NCBI RefSeq assembly: GCF_900110105.1
Contig: NZ_FOCL01000004.1
Coordinates: forward strand, 186,001-250,000
DNA: 64,000 bases
DNA from: Mucilaginibacter gossypiicola
GTDB taxonomy: Bacteria > Bacteroidota > Bacteroidia > Sphingobacteriales > Sphingobacteriaceae
Reading direction: 5' to 3'
In this document: positions 33,663 to 42,573 of the stretch, in pieces
Position numbering within the stretch: position 1 is the stretch's first letter
Layout: every line of letters starts with the position of its first letter
Translations under genes and position numbers: made by a program
Notes under the pieces: model-generated
Told to the model about the DNA's origin: nothing
Seen by the model: the letters and a program-made list of their open reading frames with translations, nothing else
Databases searched by the model: none

Positions 33663-34847
33663 ATGCGTTTTTATTGGTTTTTGCTTATCGCGTTTATATG
33701 CCCGCTCATGGTTTCGGCGCAAACCGGTACTATTACAGGCAAGGTGGTGCGGGCTGATACTAAAAGCCCGGTAGCCAATGCCAGCGTATTTTTAAATAAT
33801 GCCACTTACGGCACTTCTACAGCAGAGGATGGAACTTTTACTTTGGCAGGTGTAAAGCCGGGGCAATACCAGTTGGTGGTTACCGGTGTTAGTATTGAAG
33901 AGTATTCTACAACCGTATTGGTTGGCCGCGAACCTGCAAAACTGAGTATCGAGGTTAATCAAAAAGTACTGATGCTGCGCGAAGTTGTGATCAGCAGCAG
34001 TGCCGACTGGAAAAAGAACTACGAACTGTTCAGGAAGGAATTTGTCGGCGATACAGAAAACGGCAAGGAGTGTAAGGTTACCAATCCGCATATCCTTAAT
34101 ATTATTTACCACAGGGGCAAGCAGCAACTGGAAGCCTCTGGCGATGAGTTTTTGGTGGTAGAGAACCTAGCCCTGGGCTATCGTACCAAATTTTTGCTCA
34201 AAAACTTTTTATATGATGCTATTGAGCATACCATCTCTTATTCGGGAAGTGCCCTGTTCGAGAACCTGCCCGGCAGCGCTGCTCAGAAGAAGCTCTGGAA
34301 GCAGAAACGCGAGCAGGCTTATTATGGATCGGCCCAGCATTTTTACCGTTCGCTTTATAAAGGCAAACTAAAAGAAGAGGGATTTGAGGCGCATGATTTT
34401 ACGAGACAAATTAACCCTGAACGGCCTGAAGAAGCAGTGCTGATGCAGAAGATGAAAAAATACCGTGAAGGCCCGCGCGATTCGGCGATGCGTTATTATA
34501 ACCTGTCGAAGATGACTAAATGGTACCGGGAAAACCTCGCGAAGCTGCCTTACCAGGAGTTTGAGATCCTGCGTAAAACACCACAGGACGGCATCTATGC
34601 ACTTACTTTTCCGCACTTTTTATACGTTGTATATACCAAACGCGAAGAAACTACAGAGTTTAAGGATGTTTATCATCCGTTGGATATGCCCAACTATGAA
34701 ACCAGCATTATGACCAAATATTCGGGCTATATTGCTTTTGATATGAACGGTATTGTGGTATCAAGCCCAAGCCCGCTTTATGAAGGCTCATGGTCAAAAG
34801 CCAAGCTCGGCGATCTGCTGCCGGTGGATTATGAGCCGGGGGATTAG
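33663..34847 (+). CDS. carboxypeptidase-regulatory-like domain protein, exported
   Basis: The 394-residue protein has a signal peptide ending SAQ and then a CarboxypepD_reg-like domain (GTITGKVVRADTKSPVANAS, NATYGTSTAEDGTFTLAGVK) as found at the N-terminus of TonB-dependent receptors. The remaining 290 residues (RKEFVGDTENGKECKVTNP on) are of an uncharacterised kind without barrel pattern. It might be an outer-membrane-associated lipoprotein partner, but there is no lipobox. Single gene; function unknown. Confidence 0.8.
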   Translation: MRFYWFLLIAFICPLMVSAQTGTITGKVVRADTKSPVANASVFLNNATYGTSTAEDGTFTLAGVKPGQYQLVVTGVSIEEYSTTVLVGREPAKLSIEVNQKVLMLREVVISSSADWKKNYELFRKEFVGDTENGKECKVTNPHILNIIYHRGKQQLEASGDEFLVVENLALGYRTKFLLKNFLYDAIEHTISYSGSALFENLPGSAAQKKLWKQKREQAYYGSAQHFYRSLYKGKLKEEGFEAHDFTRQINPERPEEAVLMQKMKKYREGPRDSAMRYYNLSKMTKWYRENLAKLPYQEFEILRKTPQDGIYALTFPHFLYVVYTKREETTEFKDVYHPLDMPNYETSIMTKYSGYIAFDMNGIVVSSPSPLYEGSWSKAKLGDLLPVDYEPGD

Positions 34848-34851
34848 TTTG

Positions 34852-34928
34852 GTCATTAGGTCATTGCGTCATTAAGTCATTTTTTTATTTACAGAGATAA
34901 TGACTCAATGACCTGATGACCTAATGAC
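34852..34928. repeat. inverted repeat of TCATTA/GGTCATT words (family E)
   Basis: The 29-nt arms 34852-34880 and 34900-34928 pair at 25 of 29 positions; each arm itself is a tandem of GTCATT-like words. Lies 4 nt after the upstream gene and 35 nt before ccmC. Confidence 0.75.
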
Positions 34929-34963
34929 AATGAAATTTCACTACATTTGCCTGCATAAATCAT

Positions 34964-35638
34964 ATGAAGTTTATTTATCAAACATGGTGGAAGGTGGCGG
35001 CTGTTTTGCTGGTGCTATCTACCTTTTACACTGGCCTTGTTTTTAAAGCGCCGAGGCTGCCAATTATCCACGAAACCATCCGTAATTTGTATTTCCACGT
35101 ACCTATGTGGATGGGGATGCTCACGGTATTTGTTGTATCGGTTTATTTCAGTATTAAATACCTGCAAACGGGTAAAGAGGAGCATGACCTTGCCTCGGTT
35201 GAGTGTGTTAATACAGGTTTGCTGTTTTACAGTTTAGGGCTTTTAACCGGTATGCTATGGGCAAAATATACCTGGGGCGAGTTCTGGAGCGGTGATCCTA
35301 AGCAAAACAGTGCTGCCATAGCATTTTTGTTGTATTGTGCTTACCTGGTGCTTCGTAACTCTATTGATGAGGAGCAGAAGCGGGCAAAAATCTCGGCTAT
35401 CTACAACATATTCGCATTCCCGATTATGATCGTGCTGATATTTGTTTTGCCCCGTTTAACAGATTCATTACACCCCGGCAGCGGTGGTAACCCTGCATTT
35501 GGTAAATACGACCTGGATAACGGCATGAAGATAGCCTTTTACCCGGCCATGCTGGGCTGGAGCTTTATTGCCCTTTGGATAGCAACCATCCGCTACCGCA
35601 TCCGTTTAATTGAGAATAAGAAGAACGCTATAAATTAA
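34964..35638 (+). CDS. ccmC: cytochrome c maturation: haem-handling protein CcmC
   Basis: The 224-residue protein has six helices and the haem-binding loop WGEFWSGDPKQNSAAIAFLL, the Bacteroidota form of the WGxxWxWD motif, with flanking His residues at HETIRNLYFHVPMW and near DSLHPGSG. CcmC transfers haem from CcmAB to CcmE. A TACATTTG box at 34942-34949 lies just upstream. One nt separates it from ccmD. Confidence 0.9.
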   Translation: MKFIYQTWWKVAAVLLVLSTFYTGLVFKAPRLPIIHETIRNLYFHVPMWMGMLTVFVVSVYFSIKYLQTGKEEHDLASVECVNTGLLFYSLGLLTGMLWAKYTWGEFWSGDPKQNSAAIAFLLYCAYLVLRNSIDEEQKRAKISAIYNIFAFPIMIVLIFVLPRLTDSLHPGSGGNPAFGKYDLDNGMKIAFYPAMLGWSFIALWIATIRYRIRLIENKKNAIN

Positions 35639-35639
35639 G

Positions 35640-35849
35640 ATGAAGAAATTAACGCTTTTATTGTTACTGCTTACTTTTTGTACCGCCGTTTTCGCGCAGC
35701 AGGGGCAGCAAGTTGAAATGGCCGACGCCCTGCGCCAATCGGGAAAAATTTACGTAGTTGTGGTAACTATTTCCATAATTTTTGTTGGCCTGGCCATTTA
35801 CCTGTTTTCTATAGACCGCCGGTTAAAAAAAGTCGAAAACGAAAAGTAG
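35640..35849 (+). CDS. ccmD: CcmD-family small membrane protein
   Basis: The 69-residue protein has a signal-like first helix, a short acidic linker and a second membrane helix (YVVVVTISIIFVGLAIYLFS) followed by a basic tail (RRLKKVENEK), which is the CcmD pattern. It stabilises the CcmABC-CcmE complex. The start ATG overlaps the preceding spacing by one base after ccmC's stop; positional context supports the call. Confidence 0.82.
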   Translation: MKKLTLLLLLLTFCTAVFAQQGQQVEMADALRQSGKIYVVVVTISIIFVGLAIYLFSIDRRLKKVENEK

Positions 35850-35853
35850 TTCA

Positions 35854-35886
35854 AATAATATGTTTAAACAATTTAAACATATTATT
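35854..35886. repeat. AT-rich perfect hairpin after ccmD
   Basis: AATAATATGTTTAAA (35854-35868) is the exact reverse complement of 35872-35886 with CAA between. No T tract follows, so it is not a normal terminator; it could be an operator or mRNA-stabilising hairpin. Confidence 0.7.
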
Positions 35887-36001
35887 CAAGGCGGTGTTGG
35901 GTGGTGTATAGGGCACACTAACTAAGAAATATTTGCAATATTGATAAAAATTGTACCAAATTTGCTCACTTTTTTAAGAGATTAATATTTATACAATAGT
36001 T

Positions 36002-37438
36002 ATGGCTACGAATATTTTGATTGCCGACCAAGAAACACACTTCTTTAGCGACGTGTGTAAAAACTTCGATCATGCCGCCCAATTTACTAAACACGATGCG
36101 GGCCTGCTTGATCAAATTAAATCATGTAACAGTGTTTACCGCTTCCGTTTCCCGATCCGCAAGGGCAATAGCTTTGAGGTAATTGATGCGTGGCGTGTAG
36201 AGCACTCGCACCACCAGTCGCCAACTAAAGGCGGTATCCGCTACAGCGAAATGGTGAATGAGGATGAGGTAATGGCCCTTGCCGCGCTCATGACCTACAA
36301 ATGTGCTATTGTAAATGTCCCGTTTGGCGGTGCTAAAGGCGGTATCAAAATTAATCCTAAAAATTACACGGTAAGCGAGCTGGAAAATATTACCCGTCGT
36401 TACACAGTTGAATTGATCAAAAAGAACTTTATCGGCCCAAGCATTGACGTACCAGCGCCTGACTATGGATCTGGCGAACGTGAAATGAGCTGGATTGCTG
36501 ATACTTATGCTACCATGAACCCTGGTCAGCTGGATGCTATGGGGGCTGTAACCGGTAAACCTATTGCCCTGCACGGTATTGCAGGCAGGAGGGAAGCTAC
36601 CGGTCGTGGTGTGGCTATTGCTACCCGTGAGTGTGTGAGCGTTGGTGAGGATATGCAAAAGATCGGTTTGTTGCCAGGCTTGTCAGGCAAAAGGGTAATT
36701 GTTCAGGGCCTTGGTAACGTAGGTTACTATTCGGCTAAGTTTTTATCCGAAATGGGCGCGATCATTGTCGGGCTTTGTGAGTTTGAAGGCGCCATTTATA
36801 ATGAGAACGGTTTAGATATCGAGGCGGTATTTCAGCATCGGAAGGCTACCGGTTCTATTTTAGGCTACGCTGCTGCAATACAAGAGTTTACCAATACCAT
36901 GGAAGGCCTTGAGCAACCATGTGATATCCTTGTGCCAGCCGCCCTTGAAAATCAAATTACAGAAGCAAACATCCGCAACATACAGGCTAAGATCATTGTT
37001 GAAGGTGCTAACGGCCCAACATCACCTGAAGCCGAAGCTATATTTTATGCCAACGGCGGCATGATCGTCCCAGATATGTTTGCCAACGCAGGCGGTGTAA
37101 CCGTATCATACTTTGAATGGTTAAAGAACCTGAGCCACGTAGCTTTCGGCAGGATGAACCGCAGGTTTGAAGAAAACTCCAACCTTAACCTCGTGAACAT
37201 GGTTGAAGGCATTACCGGGGTTGCTTTAACCCCGATTCAACGTTCAACCATTATTAAAGGTGCATCAGAGCTTGAACTGGTAAACTCAGGTTTGGAAGAT
37301 ACCATGATCCGCTCATACCACGAGATCAGGGAGATCTACAAAAGCAATCCGGAGATCGGTACGCTGCGTAATGCAGCCATGGTTGGTGCTATTAATAAAA
37401 TAGCGGTATCTTACCAGAACCTGGGTATCTGGCCATAA
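36002..37438 (+). CDS. Glu/Leu/Phe/Val dehydrogenase (glutamate dehydrogenase)
   Basis: The 478-residue enzyme has the substrate site VPFGGAKGGIKINPKNY (catalytic Lys in GGAKGG), PAPDYGSGEREMSWIADTYA, and the NAD(P) Rossmann motif IVQGLGNVGYYSAKFLSEMG. It oxidatively deaminates glutamate or the reverse. Length is slightly above the usual 430-450. It separates ccmCD from ccmEF, an arrangement I believe is common in related Bacteroidota but would check. A strong terminator follows. Confidence 0.9.
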   Translation: MATNILIADQETHFFSDVCKNFDHAAQFTKHDAGLLDQIKSCNSVYRFRFPIRKGNSFEVIDAWRVEHSHHQSPTKGGIRYSEMVNEDEVMALAALMTYKCAIVNVPFGGAKGGIKINPKNYTVSELENITRRYTVELIKKNFIGPSIDVPAPDYGSGEREMSWIADTYATMNPGQLDAMGAVTGKPIALHGIAGRREATGRGVAIATRECVSVGEDMQKIGLLPGLSGKRVIVQGLGNVGYYSAKFLSEMGAIIVGLCEFEGAIYNENGLDIEAVFQHRKATGSILGYAAAIQEFTNTMEGLEQPCDILVPAALENQITEANIRNIQAKIIVEGANGPTSPEAEAIFYANGGMIVPDMFANAGGVTVSYFEWLKNLSHVAFGRMNRRFEENSNLNLVNMVEGITGVALTPIQRSTIIKGASELELVNSGLEDTMIRSYHEIREIYKSNPEIGTLRNAAMVGAINKIAVSYQNLGIWP

Positions 37439-37464
37439 TTAAGGATTTAATAGTTTTATATATA

Positions 37465-37500
37465 ACGAGGTGGGTTTGAAAAAGCCCGCCTCGTTTTTGT
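37465..37500 (+). terminator. intrinsic terminator of the glutamate dehydrogenase gene
   Basis: ACGAGGTGGGTTT pairs (with one G-T pair) with AAGCCCGCCTCGT, then TTTTTG. Confidence 0.85.
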
Positions 37501-37528
37501 TTTTCATCTACCCCGCGATAGGGGTTGT

Positions 37529-37600
37529 AGCGGATACCGGCCAATGAGCGCAAAGCCTGCAGGCGTATGAGCGTAAAGCCCGGGCCGCAGGCATCGCCCA
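37529..37600 (+). repeat. family B repeat, copy 2
   Basis: AGCGGATACCGGCC (37529-37542) and the 36-nt block 37565-37600 match copy 1 (9802-9870). An additional inner copy of the ATGAGCGCAAAGCC word precedes it. Confidence 0.75.
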
Positions 37601-37626
37601 AAATATTGTCTGAACCGAAATTAAAC

Positions 37627-37698
37627 GAATTATAGGAATTTATTGAATTCGTTACGGATTCTGAGAATTCTTTAAATTCAATAAATTCGAGTTCTGAC
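37627..37698. repeat. family D repeat, copy 2
   Basis: AT-rich, with GAATTC and AATTCTTTAAATTC words, 37667-37698 matching 33537-33568. Together with family B it fills most of the 374-nt gap before ccmE. Confidence 0.65.
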
Positions 37699-37812
37699 AT
37701 TTTGTTATTCTATCAAGAATGATTCTAAATAATACATATGTCTTGTAATAAACATTATTAGCTGCACGTTTTGTATTTTTGCAAATCGTTATTTTAATTA
37801 TATAAACCGCGG

Positions 37813-38223
37813 ATGAAAAAAAGTGCAATTTTTGGTCTTGTTGTTATCGCTATAGCTATAGCGGTTATTATTAGTGTTTATTCAAGCTCCAGCACCTATG
37901 CTTCTTTTGCCGAAGCACAGCAAACCAGCAGCGAACTGCATGTAATAGGCCATTTTAGCAAGGGAAAAGAAATGGTTTATGACGCCACTAAGGATGCCAA
38001 TTATTTTTCATTTTATATGAAAGATAACAAAGGCGAGGAGCGTAAAGTTGTTTTTACCGGTACCAAACCGGAAGACTTTGAGCGTTCAGAGCAACTGGTA
38101 CTTACCGGCCAGATGGTTGGCAGCGAGTTTCACGCCTCAAAGATCCTGATGAAATGTCCATCCAAATACACCCAGGATAAGTTAGAAGTTACAGAAGCGA
38201 AGGCTAAACAAGCCAGCATTTAA
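37813..38223 (+). CDS. ccmE: cytochrome c maturation: haem chaperone CcmE, cysteine variant
   Basis: The 136-residue protein has one N-terminal membrane helix and an OB-fold domain with the phrases SSSTYASFAEAQ and LVLTGQMVGSEFHASKILMK. In E. coli CcmE the haem-binding site is a His in a HxxxY motif. Here the site reads KCPSKY: Cys115 and Tyr119, a CxxxY form as described for some sulphate reducers. A TATTTTTG box at 37774-37781 precedes the gene. It lies just upstream of ccmF. Confidence 0.9.
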   Translation: MKKSAIFGLVVIAIAIAVIISVYSSSSTYASFAEAQQTSSELHVIGHFSKGKEMVYDATKDANYFSFYMKDNKGEERKVVFTGTKPEDFERSEQLVLTGQMVGSEFHASKILMKCPSKYTQDKLEVTEAKAKQASI

Positions 38224-38232
38224 TCATTTTTG

Positions 38233-40695
38233 ATGAATACAGTTTTTAAGGGCGAACACCTTTTACCGGGACAAATCGGCCAGTTTTTTATTGTTCTTTC
38301 GTTTGGTGCAGCCCTGCTGTCATTTATAAGTTACTATTTTGCTACTACAGATGATGCCGGTAAGGCCGACAGCAGCTGGCAGCGTTTAGGCCGTTTAGGT
38401 TTTTACGTAAATTCCATATCTATTTTAGGAATGGGCACCTGCCTGTTCTATGTGCTTTACAATCATTATTTCGAGTATCATTATGCCTGGGCTTATACCT
38501 CGCGTTCATTGCCTGTTTATTATCTGGTTTCGGGTTTCTGGAACGGGCAGGAGGGAGGCTTTTTGCTGTGGGCCTTTTGGCAGGCTGTTTTAGGTAATGT
38601 ACTTATTGCAAGGGCCAAATCATGGGAACGCCCGGTAATGACTGTTGTGGCCCTGTCGCAGGTGATATTGGGTACCATGGTGTTGGGGATCGATATTTTC
38701 GGTCAGCGGATAGGCAGTTCGCCATTTTTGTTGTTACGTAACTCGGGTATAGAAGCGCCAATATTTTCACAGCCTAACTACCTGGACTTCATAAAAGATG
38801 GGCAGGGCATGAACCCTTCGCTGCAAAATTACTGGATGGTGATTCACCCGCCTACTTTATTCCTGGGTTTTGCTTCAATCGTTGTTCCGTTTGCTTATGC
38901 TGTTGCCGGGCTTTGGCAAAAACGCTATAAAGAATGGGTACAACCGGCGTTATCGTACGCTTTATTTGGCTCCATGATATTGGGTACAGGTGTTATCATG
39001 GGTTCGTTTTGGGCATACGAGTCACTAAATTTCGGCGGCTTTTGGGCCTGGGACCCGGTAGAGAACGGCTCGATATTTCCATGGTTAACTATGGTTGCGG
39101 CATTGCACGTACTTATCGTATTTAAAAATACAGGTCACTCCTATTTTACGGCTACAATGCTGGTGTTGCTGAGCTTTGTACTTGTATGGTACACGTCATT
39201 CCTTTCAAGGAGCGGTATTTTGGGTGAAAGCTCTGTACACGCCTTTACCGATTTGGGTATGTTTTGGCAGCTGGTTATCGGCATCCTGATATTCCTGGTA
39301 TTATCTGTTTTTGTTTTGGTGTGGCGATGGAAAGAACTGCCCATCACCAAAAAAGACGAAGAAACCTACTCCCGCGAGTTTTGGATGTTTGTTGGTTCGG
39401 TATTTTTAGGGCTGTCATGTTTCCACCTGATTGTGGTAACGTCGGTTCCGGTATGGAACGCCATGTTTGGCACCAAGATAGCGCCGCCGGCCGATGCTGT
39501 TAAACATTATAACGTGATCCAGTCGTCGTTTGCGTTTGTGGTTACCTTACTTACCGGGTTTACGCAATTCCTAAAATATAAAAAGACTGATATTACCCGG
39601 TTTTTCATTACCACCGGTGTTTACCTGGTATTTGCCATATTGGTAACGGCGCTTATTGTTTACTTAACAGGTGTTTATCGCCTTAATTTCGTGTTCAATT
39701 TGGTAATGTGTGGTTCGGTTTACTCGGTTATTGCCAATGCCAAAGTTTTGGTTGATGCCTTTAAGGGCAAGTTTAAGCTGGCCGGTTCGGCGGTGGCGCA
39801 TTTGGGTTTTGGCTTGCTGATGGTTGGCGCAGTGATAGCTGCGGGTACCAGTAAAATAGTTTCTGAAAATGCAAGTGGTGTGGTTAACGTGCAAGGCTTT
39901 GATGCCAAAGCAGGTAATGCCCGCGAAAACATTATGATCTACAAAAATACCCCGGTAAAAATGGGTGATTATACAGTTACCTATCTTGGCGATTCGATAT
40001 CATCACCATACCATTTTTACAGGGTTGATTATAAAAAGTTTGATGCCAATGGCAAAGTCTTGGAGAACTTTGTGCTTAAACCTAAAGTACAGGCCAGCCG
40101 CGATGCGGGGATGTCTTCATCTCCTGATACAAAACATTACCTGTTAAACGACTTGTATACACACGTTACCGCCATCCCAAGTGAAGGTTTTGCCATGCAG
40201 GGCGAGGCCGGGCACGATGAAGGTAACGACGACAAAAACTATGATGAGCCTGTAGTTCACGAAGTAGCCATTGGCGATACCATCAGGTACCGCGACGGCT
40301 TTATGCTGGTTAAATCATTAAACAAACAAGCTACTGTACAAAATATTCCGCTTACTGCCAATGATGTGGCTATTGGTGCCAACATCGAGGTTCATGCTCA
40401 TGATGGCAAAGTGTACAATGCCGAGCCTGTATTTATGATCAGGGGAGGGAATGTGTTTGACTTTGCCCGTAAGGTTGAGGATGCCGGTTTAAAACTACGT
40501 TTCTCAAGGATCAATCCTGAAAATAAAAAGGTAGAGATCACTGTTTATCAGCAGCCGCAAAATAAACGCCCGTGGATCGTGATGCGTGCCATTAGCTTTC
40601 CGTATATCAACTTCTTCTGGAGTGGTACCATCATTATGGTTATTGGCTTCCTGCTTTCTATTCAAAGGCGTAATAAAGAACTTAAAACCGTTTAA
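38233..40695 (+). CDS. ccmF: cytochrome c maturation: haem lyase subunit CcmF
   Basis: The 820-residue membrane protein carries the haem-handling WWD motif (FGGFWAWDPVENGSIFPWLT) and flanking His residues (VIHPPTLFLG, LHVLIVF, STSFLSRSG region). It is longer than E. coli CcmF (about 650) because of an extended C-terminal region with further helices and a large periplasmic domain (from about residue 560). CcmF takes haem from holo-CcmE and links it to apocytochrome c. The start ATG at 38233 is preferred to TTG at 38230. It overlaps no other gene; the dioxygenase follows after 9 nt. Confidence 0.9.
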   Translation: MNTVFKGEHLLPGQIGQFFIVLSFGAALLSFISYYFATTDDAGKADSSWQRLGRLGFYVNSISILGMGTCLFYVLYNHYFEYHYAWAYTSRSLPVYYLVSGFWNGQEGGFLLWAFWQAVLGNVLIARAKSWERPVMTVVALSQVILGTMVLGIDIFGQRIGSSPFLLLRNSGIEAPIFSQPNYLDFIKDGQGMNPSLQNYWMVIHPPTLFLGFASIVVPFAYAVAGLWQKRYKEWVQPALSYALFGSMILGTGVIMGSFWAYESLNFGGFWAWDPVENGSIFPWLTMVAALHVLIVFKNTGHSYFTATMLVLLSFVLVWYTSFLSRSGILGESSVHAFTDLGMFWQLVIGILIFLVLSVFVLVWRWKELPITKKDEETYSREFWMFVGSVFLGLSCFHLIVVTSVPVWNAMFGTKIAPPADAVKHYNVIQSSFAFVVTLLTGFTQFLKYKKTDITRFFITTGVYLVFAILVTALIVYLTGVYRLNFVFNLVMCGSVYSVIANAKVLVDAFKGKFKLAGSAVAHLGFGLLMVGAVIAAGTSKIVSENASGVVNVQGFDAKAGNARENIMIYKNTPVKMGDYTVTYLGDSISSPYHFYRVDYKKFDANGKVLENFVLKPKVQASRDAGMSSSPDTKHYLLNDLYTHVTAIPSEGFAMQGEAGHDEGNDDKNYDEPVVHEVAIGDTIRYRDGFMLVKSLNKQATVQNIPLTANDVAIGANIEVHAHDGKVYNAEPVFMIRGGNVFDFARKVEDAGLKLRFSRINPENKKVEITVYQQPQNKRPWIVMRAISFPYINFFWSGTIIMVIGFLLSIQRRNKELKTV

Positions 40696-40704
40696 TTCTA
40701 TTAG

Positions 40705-41415
40705 ATGGATTTGACCGGGCACCGGTATAATATAGCTCATAACGGGTTTACTGTTATTGAGGATATTTATACCGGTGCCGAAGTTAGCGCCATTATCAAC
40801 GCTATTGAATCTGTCGACAGGGCAGGTCCACTTTTTCGTCAAACGGATGATGTATTTGCTATAAGGCAGTTTCTGAAAGCTGTTCCGGATGCGTTTCCTC
40901 TTATATTTAATAACAGGCTAAAAAACGTTATCTCCAATGTTTTTGGCGATTATTACTTTGCTGTTAAATCTATCTATTTCGATAAGCCCGGATCATCCAA
41001 CTGGTTTGTAGCCTGGCACCAGGACTTGACTATCTCGGTGGATAAGAAAATAGATATAGCAGGTTATGGCCCCTGGACAGTTAAGCATAACCAGTTTGGC
41101 GTGCAGCCACCAATAGATATCCTGCAGGATAACTTCACCATCCGCATCCACCTTGATGATACTGATGAAGGCAATGGTGCTTTGAAAGTATTACCCGGTT
41201 CTCATCTCAAAGGAATCTATCGCCCCGAAAATATCGATTGGCAACAGGAAACCGAGGTAAGTTGTAACGTACCAGCCGGTGGTATCATGATCATGAGGCC
41301 ATTGCTTATGCATGCGTCAAACCGTACTACCAATAATAAAAAGAGGAGGGTAGTGCATATCGAATTTAGCAGGGCTGAATTGGTGGAAGGGATTGATTGG
41401 GCTGAAAAGCGTTAA
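40705..41415 (+). CDS. phytanoyl-CoA dioxygenase family protein
   Basis: The 236-residue protein belongs to Fe(II)/2-oxoglutarate dioxygenases of the PhyH type: WFVAWHQDLTISVD carries the HxD iron ligands, and the distal His lies in MRPLLMHASNRTTNN, with KKRRVVHIEF (Arg for 2-oxoglutarate). It hydroxylates an unknown substrate. Starts 9 nt after ccmF, so probably co-transcribed, though no functional link is known. Confidence 0.88.
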   Translation: MDLTGHRYNIAHNGFTVIEDIYTGAEVSAIINAIESVDRAGPLFRQTDDVFAIRQFLKAVPDAFPLIFNNRLKNVISNVFGDYYFAVKSIYFDKPGSSNWFVAWHQDLTISVDKKIDIAGYGPWTVKHNQFGVQPPIDILQDNFTIRIHLDDTDEGNGALKVLPGSHLKGIYRPENIDWQQETEVSCNVPAGGIMIMRPLLMHASNRTTNNKKRRVVHIEFSRAELVEGIDWAEKR

Positions 41416-41472
41416 AAACTGCTTGTAGATGATTCACCGGCGGCTATAAAAGCAAGATCATATCTCCGCCAT

Positions 41473-41552
41473 GTCATTGCGAGGCACGAAGCAATCGCGA
41501 ACTATACAGAGCGGCTCTACTAATTGGGGATTGCTTCGTGCCTCGCGATGAC
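41473..41552. repeat. family A palindromic repeat, best copy
   Basis: The 23-nt ends (41473-41495 and 41530-41552) are reverse complements with one mismatch: GTCATTGCGAGGCACGAAGC and its partner ending GCGATGAC. The centre is short and unrelated. Sits between two convergent genes. Confidence 0.85.
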
Positions 41553-41570
41553 GCTTTGGATAAATTGAGT

Positions 41571-42491
41571 TTATCCCTTCAAAAACGACAGGATCTTAGC
41601 ATTCACCGTATCAGCTTTTTCAATCATCGGTAAATGTGCAGCATCATCAACCGGGAAATAATCAACCTTCAATACACTGCGAATAGAGTCTGCAAAACGT
41701 GGCGGTAAAGTTTTATCAGCTTTGCCCCATATCAGCAATACATTTTTGCCTGCGCTATTTAAACAAGTGTTACTTTGTCGGCCGTTTTGGTTGTAATTGT
41801 ACATGGTTGAAACAAGCGCATTCCTGAAACCTTTATATCTCATTTGAGGCAGATAGCGTTTTATCCAATCAGGGTGTTTTTTGGGGTAAAGAAAGTCCGT
41901 TGTTTGTCCATTGGCCCGTTCGTCGGAATTTACAGCCTCATTGTATAGGGTAAAATATTGTGGCGACGCCGGTTTTTTTTGTTCGTATACAGGATCAACA
42001 AGAATTACTTTATTAATCAGGTTAGGGTGGCTGCAGGTAAAGTTCGTTATTACCGCGCCGCCAAATGATACGCCAGCTAAATTTACTTTGTTTCCTAATT
42101 TAAGCTGATTGATGAGATCAAGAATTTGCGTATTGTAAAGGTTTTGGGTGTAAGGAACATCGGGCCTGTCTGAGTACCCCCTGCCATACATATCATATCG
42201 CAATACTTTGTATCCCTTTTTTACAAGGTAATCATAGGTATTATCCCAGATATAATAAGGTACGCTAAAGCCGTGAACAAGAATAATAACCTGGGCGCTG
42301 TCCGGGCCTTCAAGCTGATAGTGGGTTACACCCTGGCTTAATTTGATAAAGCTGCCGGGAACGTTTTTGCGGCTGGCATCGGTTAAGGTTTTGGTTTCTT
42401 TATTGTTATATCTATAGAAGCCGTATAGTATTAATGACGCGGCCCCGACAAGAAATATCACAATTATAATGCTTACTTTAAGTATTTTCAT
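41571..42491 (-). CDS. alpha/beta hydrolase, membrane anchored
   Basis: The 306-residue protein has an N-terminal membrane anchor (about residues 5-24) and an alpha/beta-hydrolase fold: VHGFSVPYYIWDNT, GVSFGGAVITNF (nucleophile Ser) and LLIWGKADKTLPP (acid), with the final His in DDAAHLPMIEKA. Substrate unknown. Single gene, divergent from the DUF2520 gene and convergent with the dioxygenase. Confidence 0.85.
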   Translation of the reverse strand: MKILKVSIIIVIFLVGAASLILYGFYRYNNKETKTLTDASRKNVPGSFIKLSQGVTHYQLEGPDSAQVIILVHGFSVPYYIWDNTYDYLVKKGYKVLRYDMYGRGYSDRPDVPYTQNLYNTQILDLINQLKLGNKVNLAGVSFGGAVITNFTCSHPNLINKVILVDPVYEQKKPASPQYFTLYNEAVNSDERANGQTTDFLYPKKHPDWIKRYLPQMRYKGFRNALVSTMYNYNQNGRQSNTCLNSAGKNVLLIWGKADKTLPPRFADSIRSVLKVDYFPVDDAAHLPMIEKADTVNAKILSFLKG

Positions 42492-42573
42492 GCGGTATTA
42501 GATGTTGGTTTCTAAAATACAGAAATATTTATACTACAGTTAGTTAAATAATTATATCCATTGTAAAGATTAT

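Noticed and set aside
35854..35886. Perfect AT-rich hairpin considered as ccmD terminator
   Set aside because: It has no T tract and is very AT-rich, so I list it only as a hairpin.
37392..37700. Minus-strand 102-codon ORF (MSELEFIEFKEF...) between glutamate dehydrogenase and ccmE
   Set aside because: It is built from the family B and D repeats and from the terminator region, so it is not a gene.
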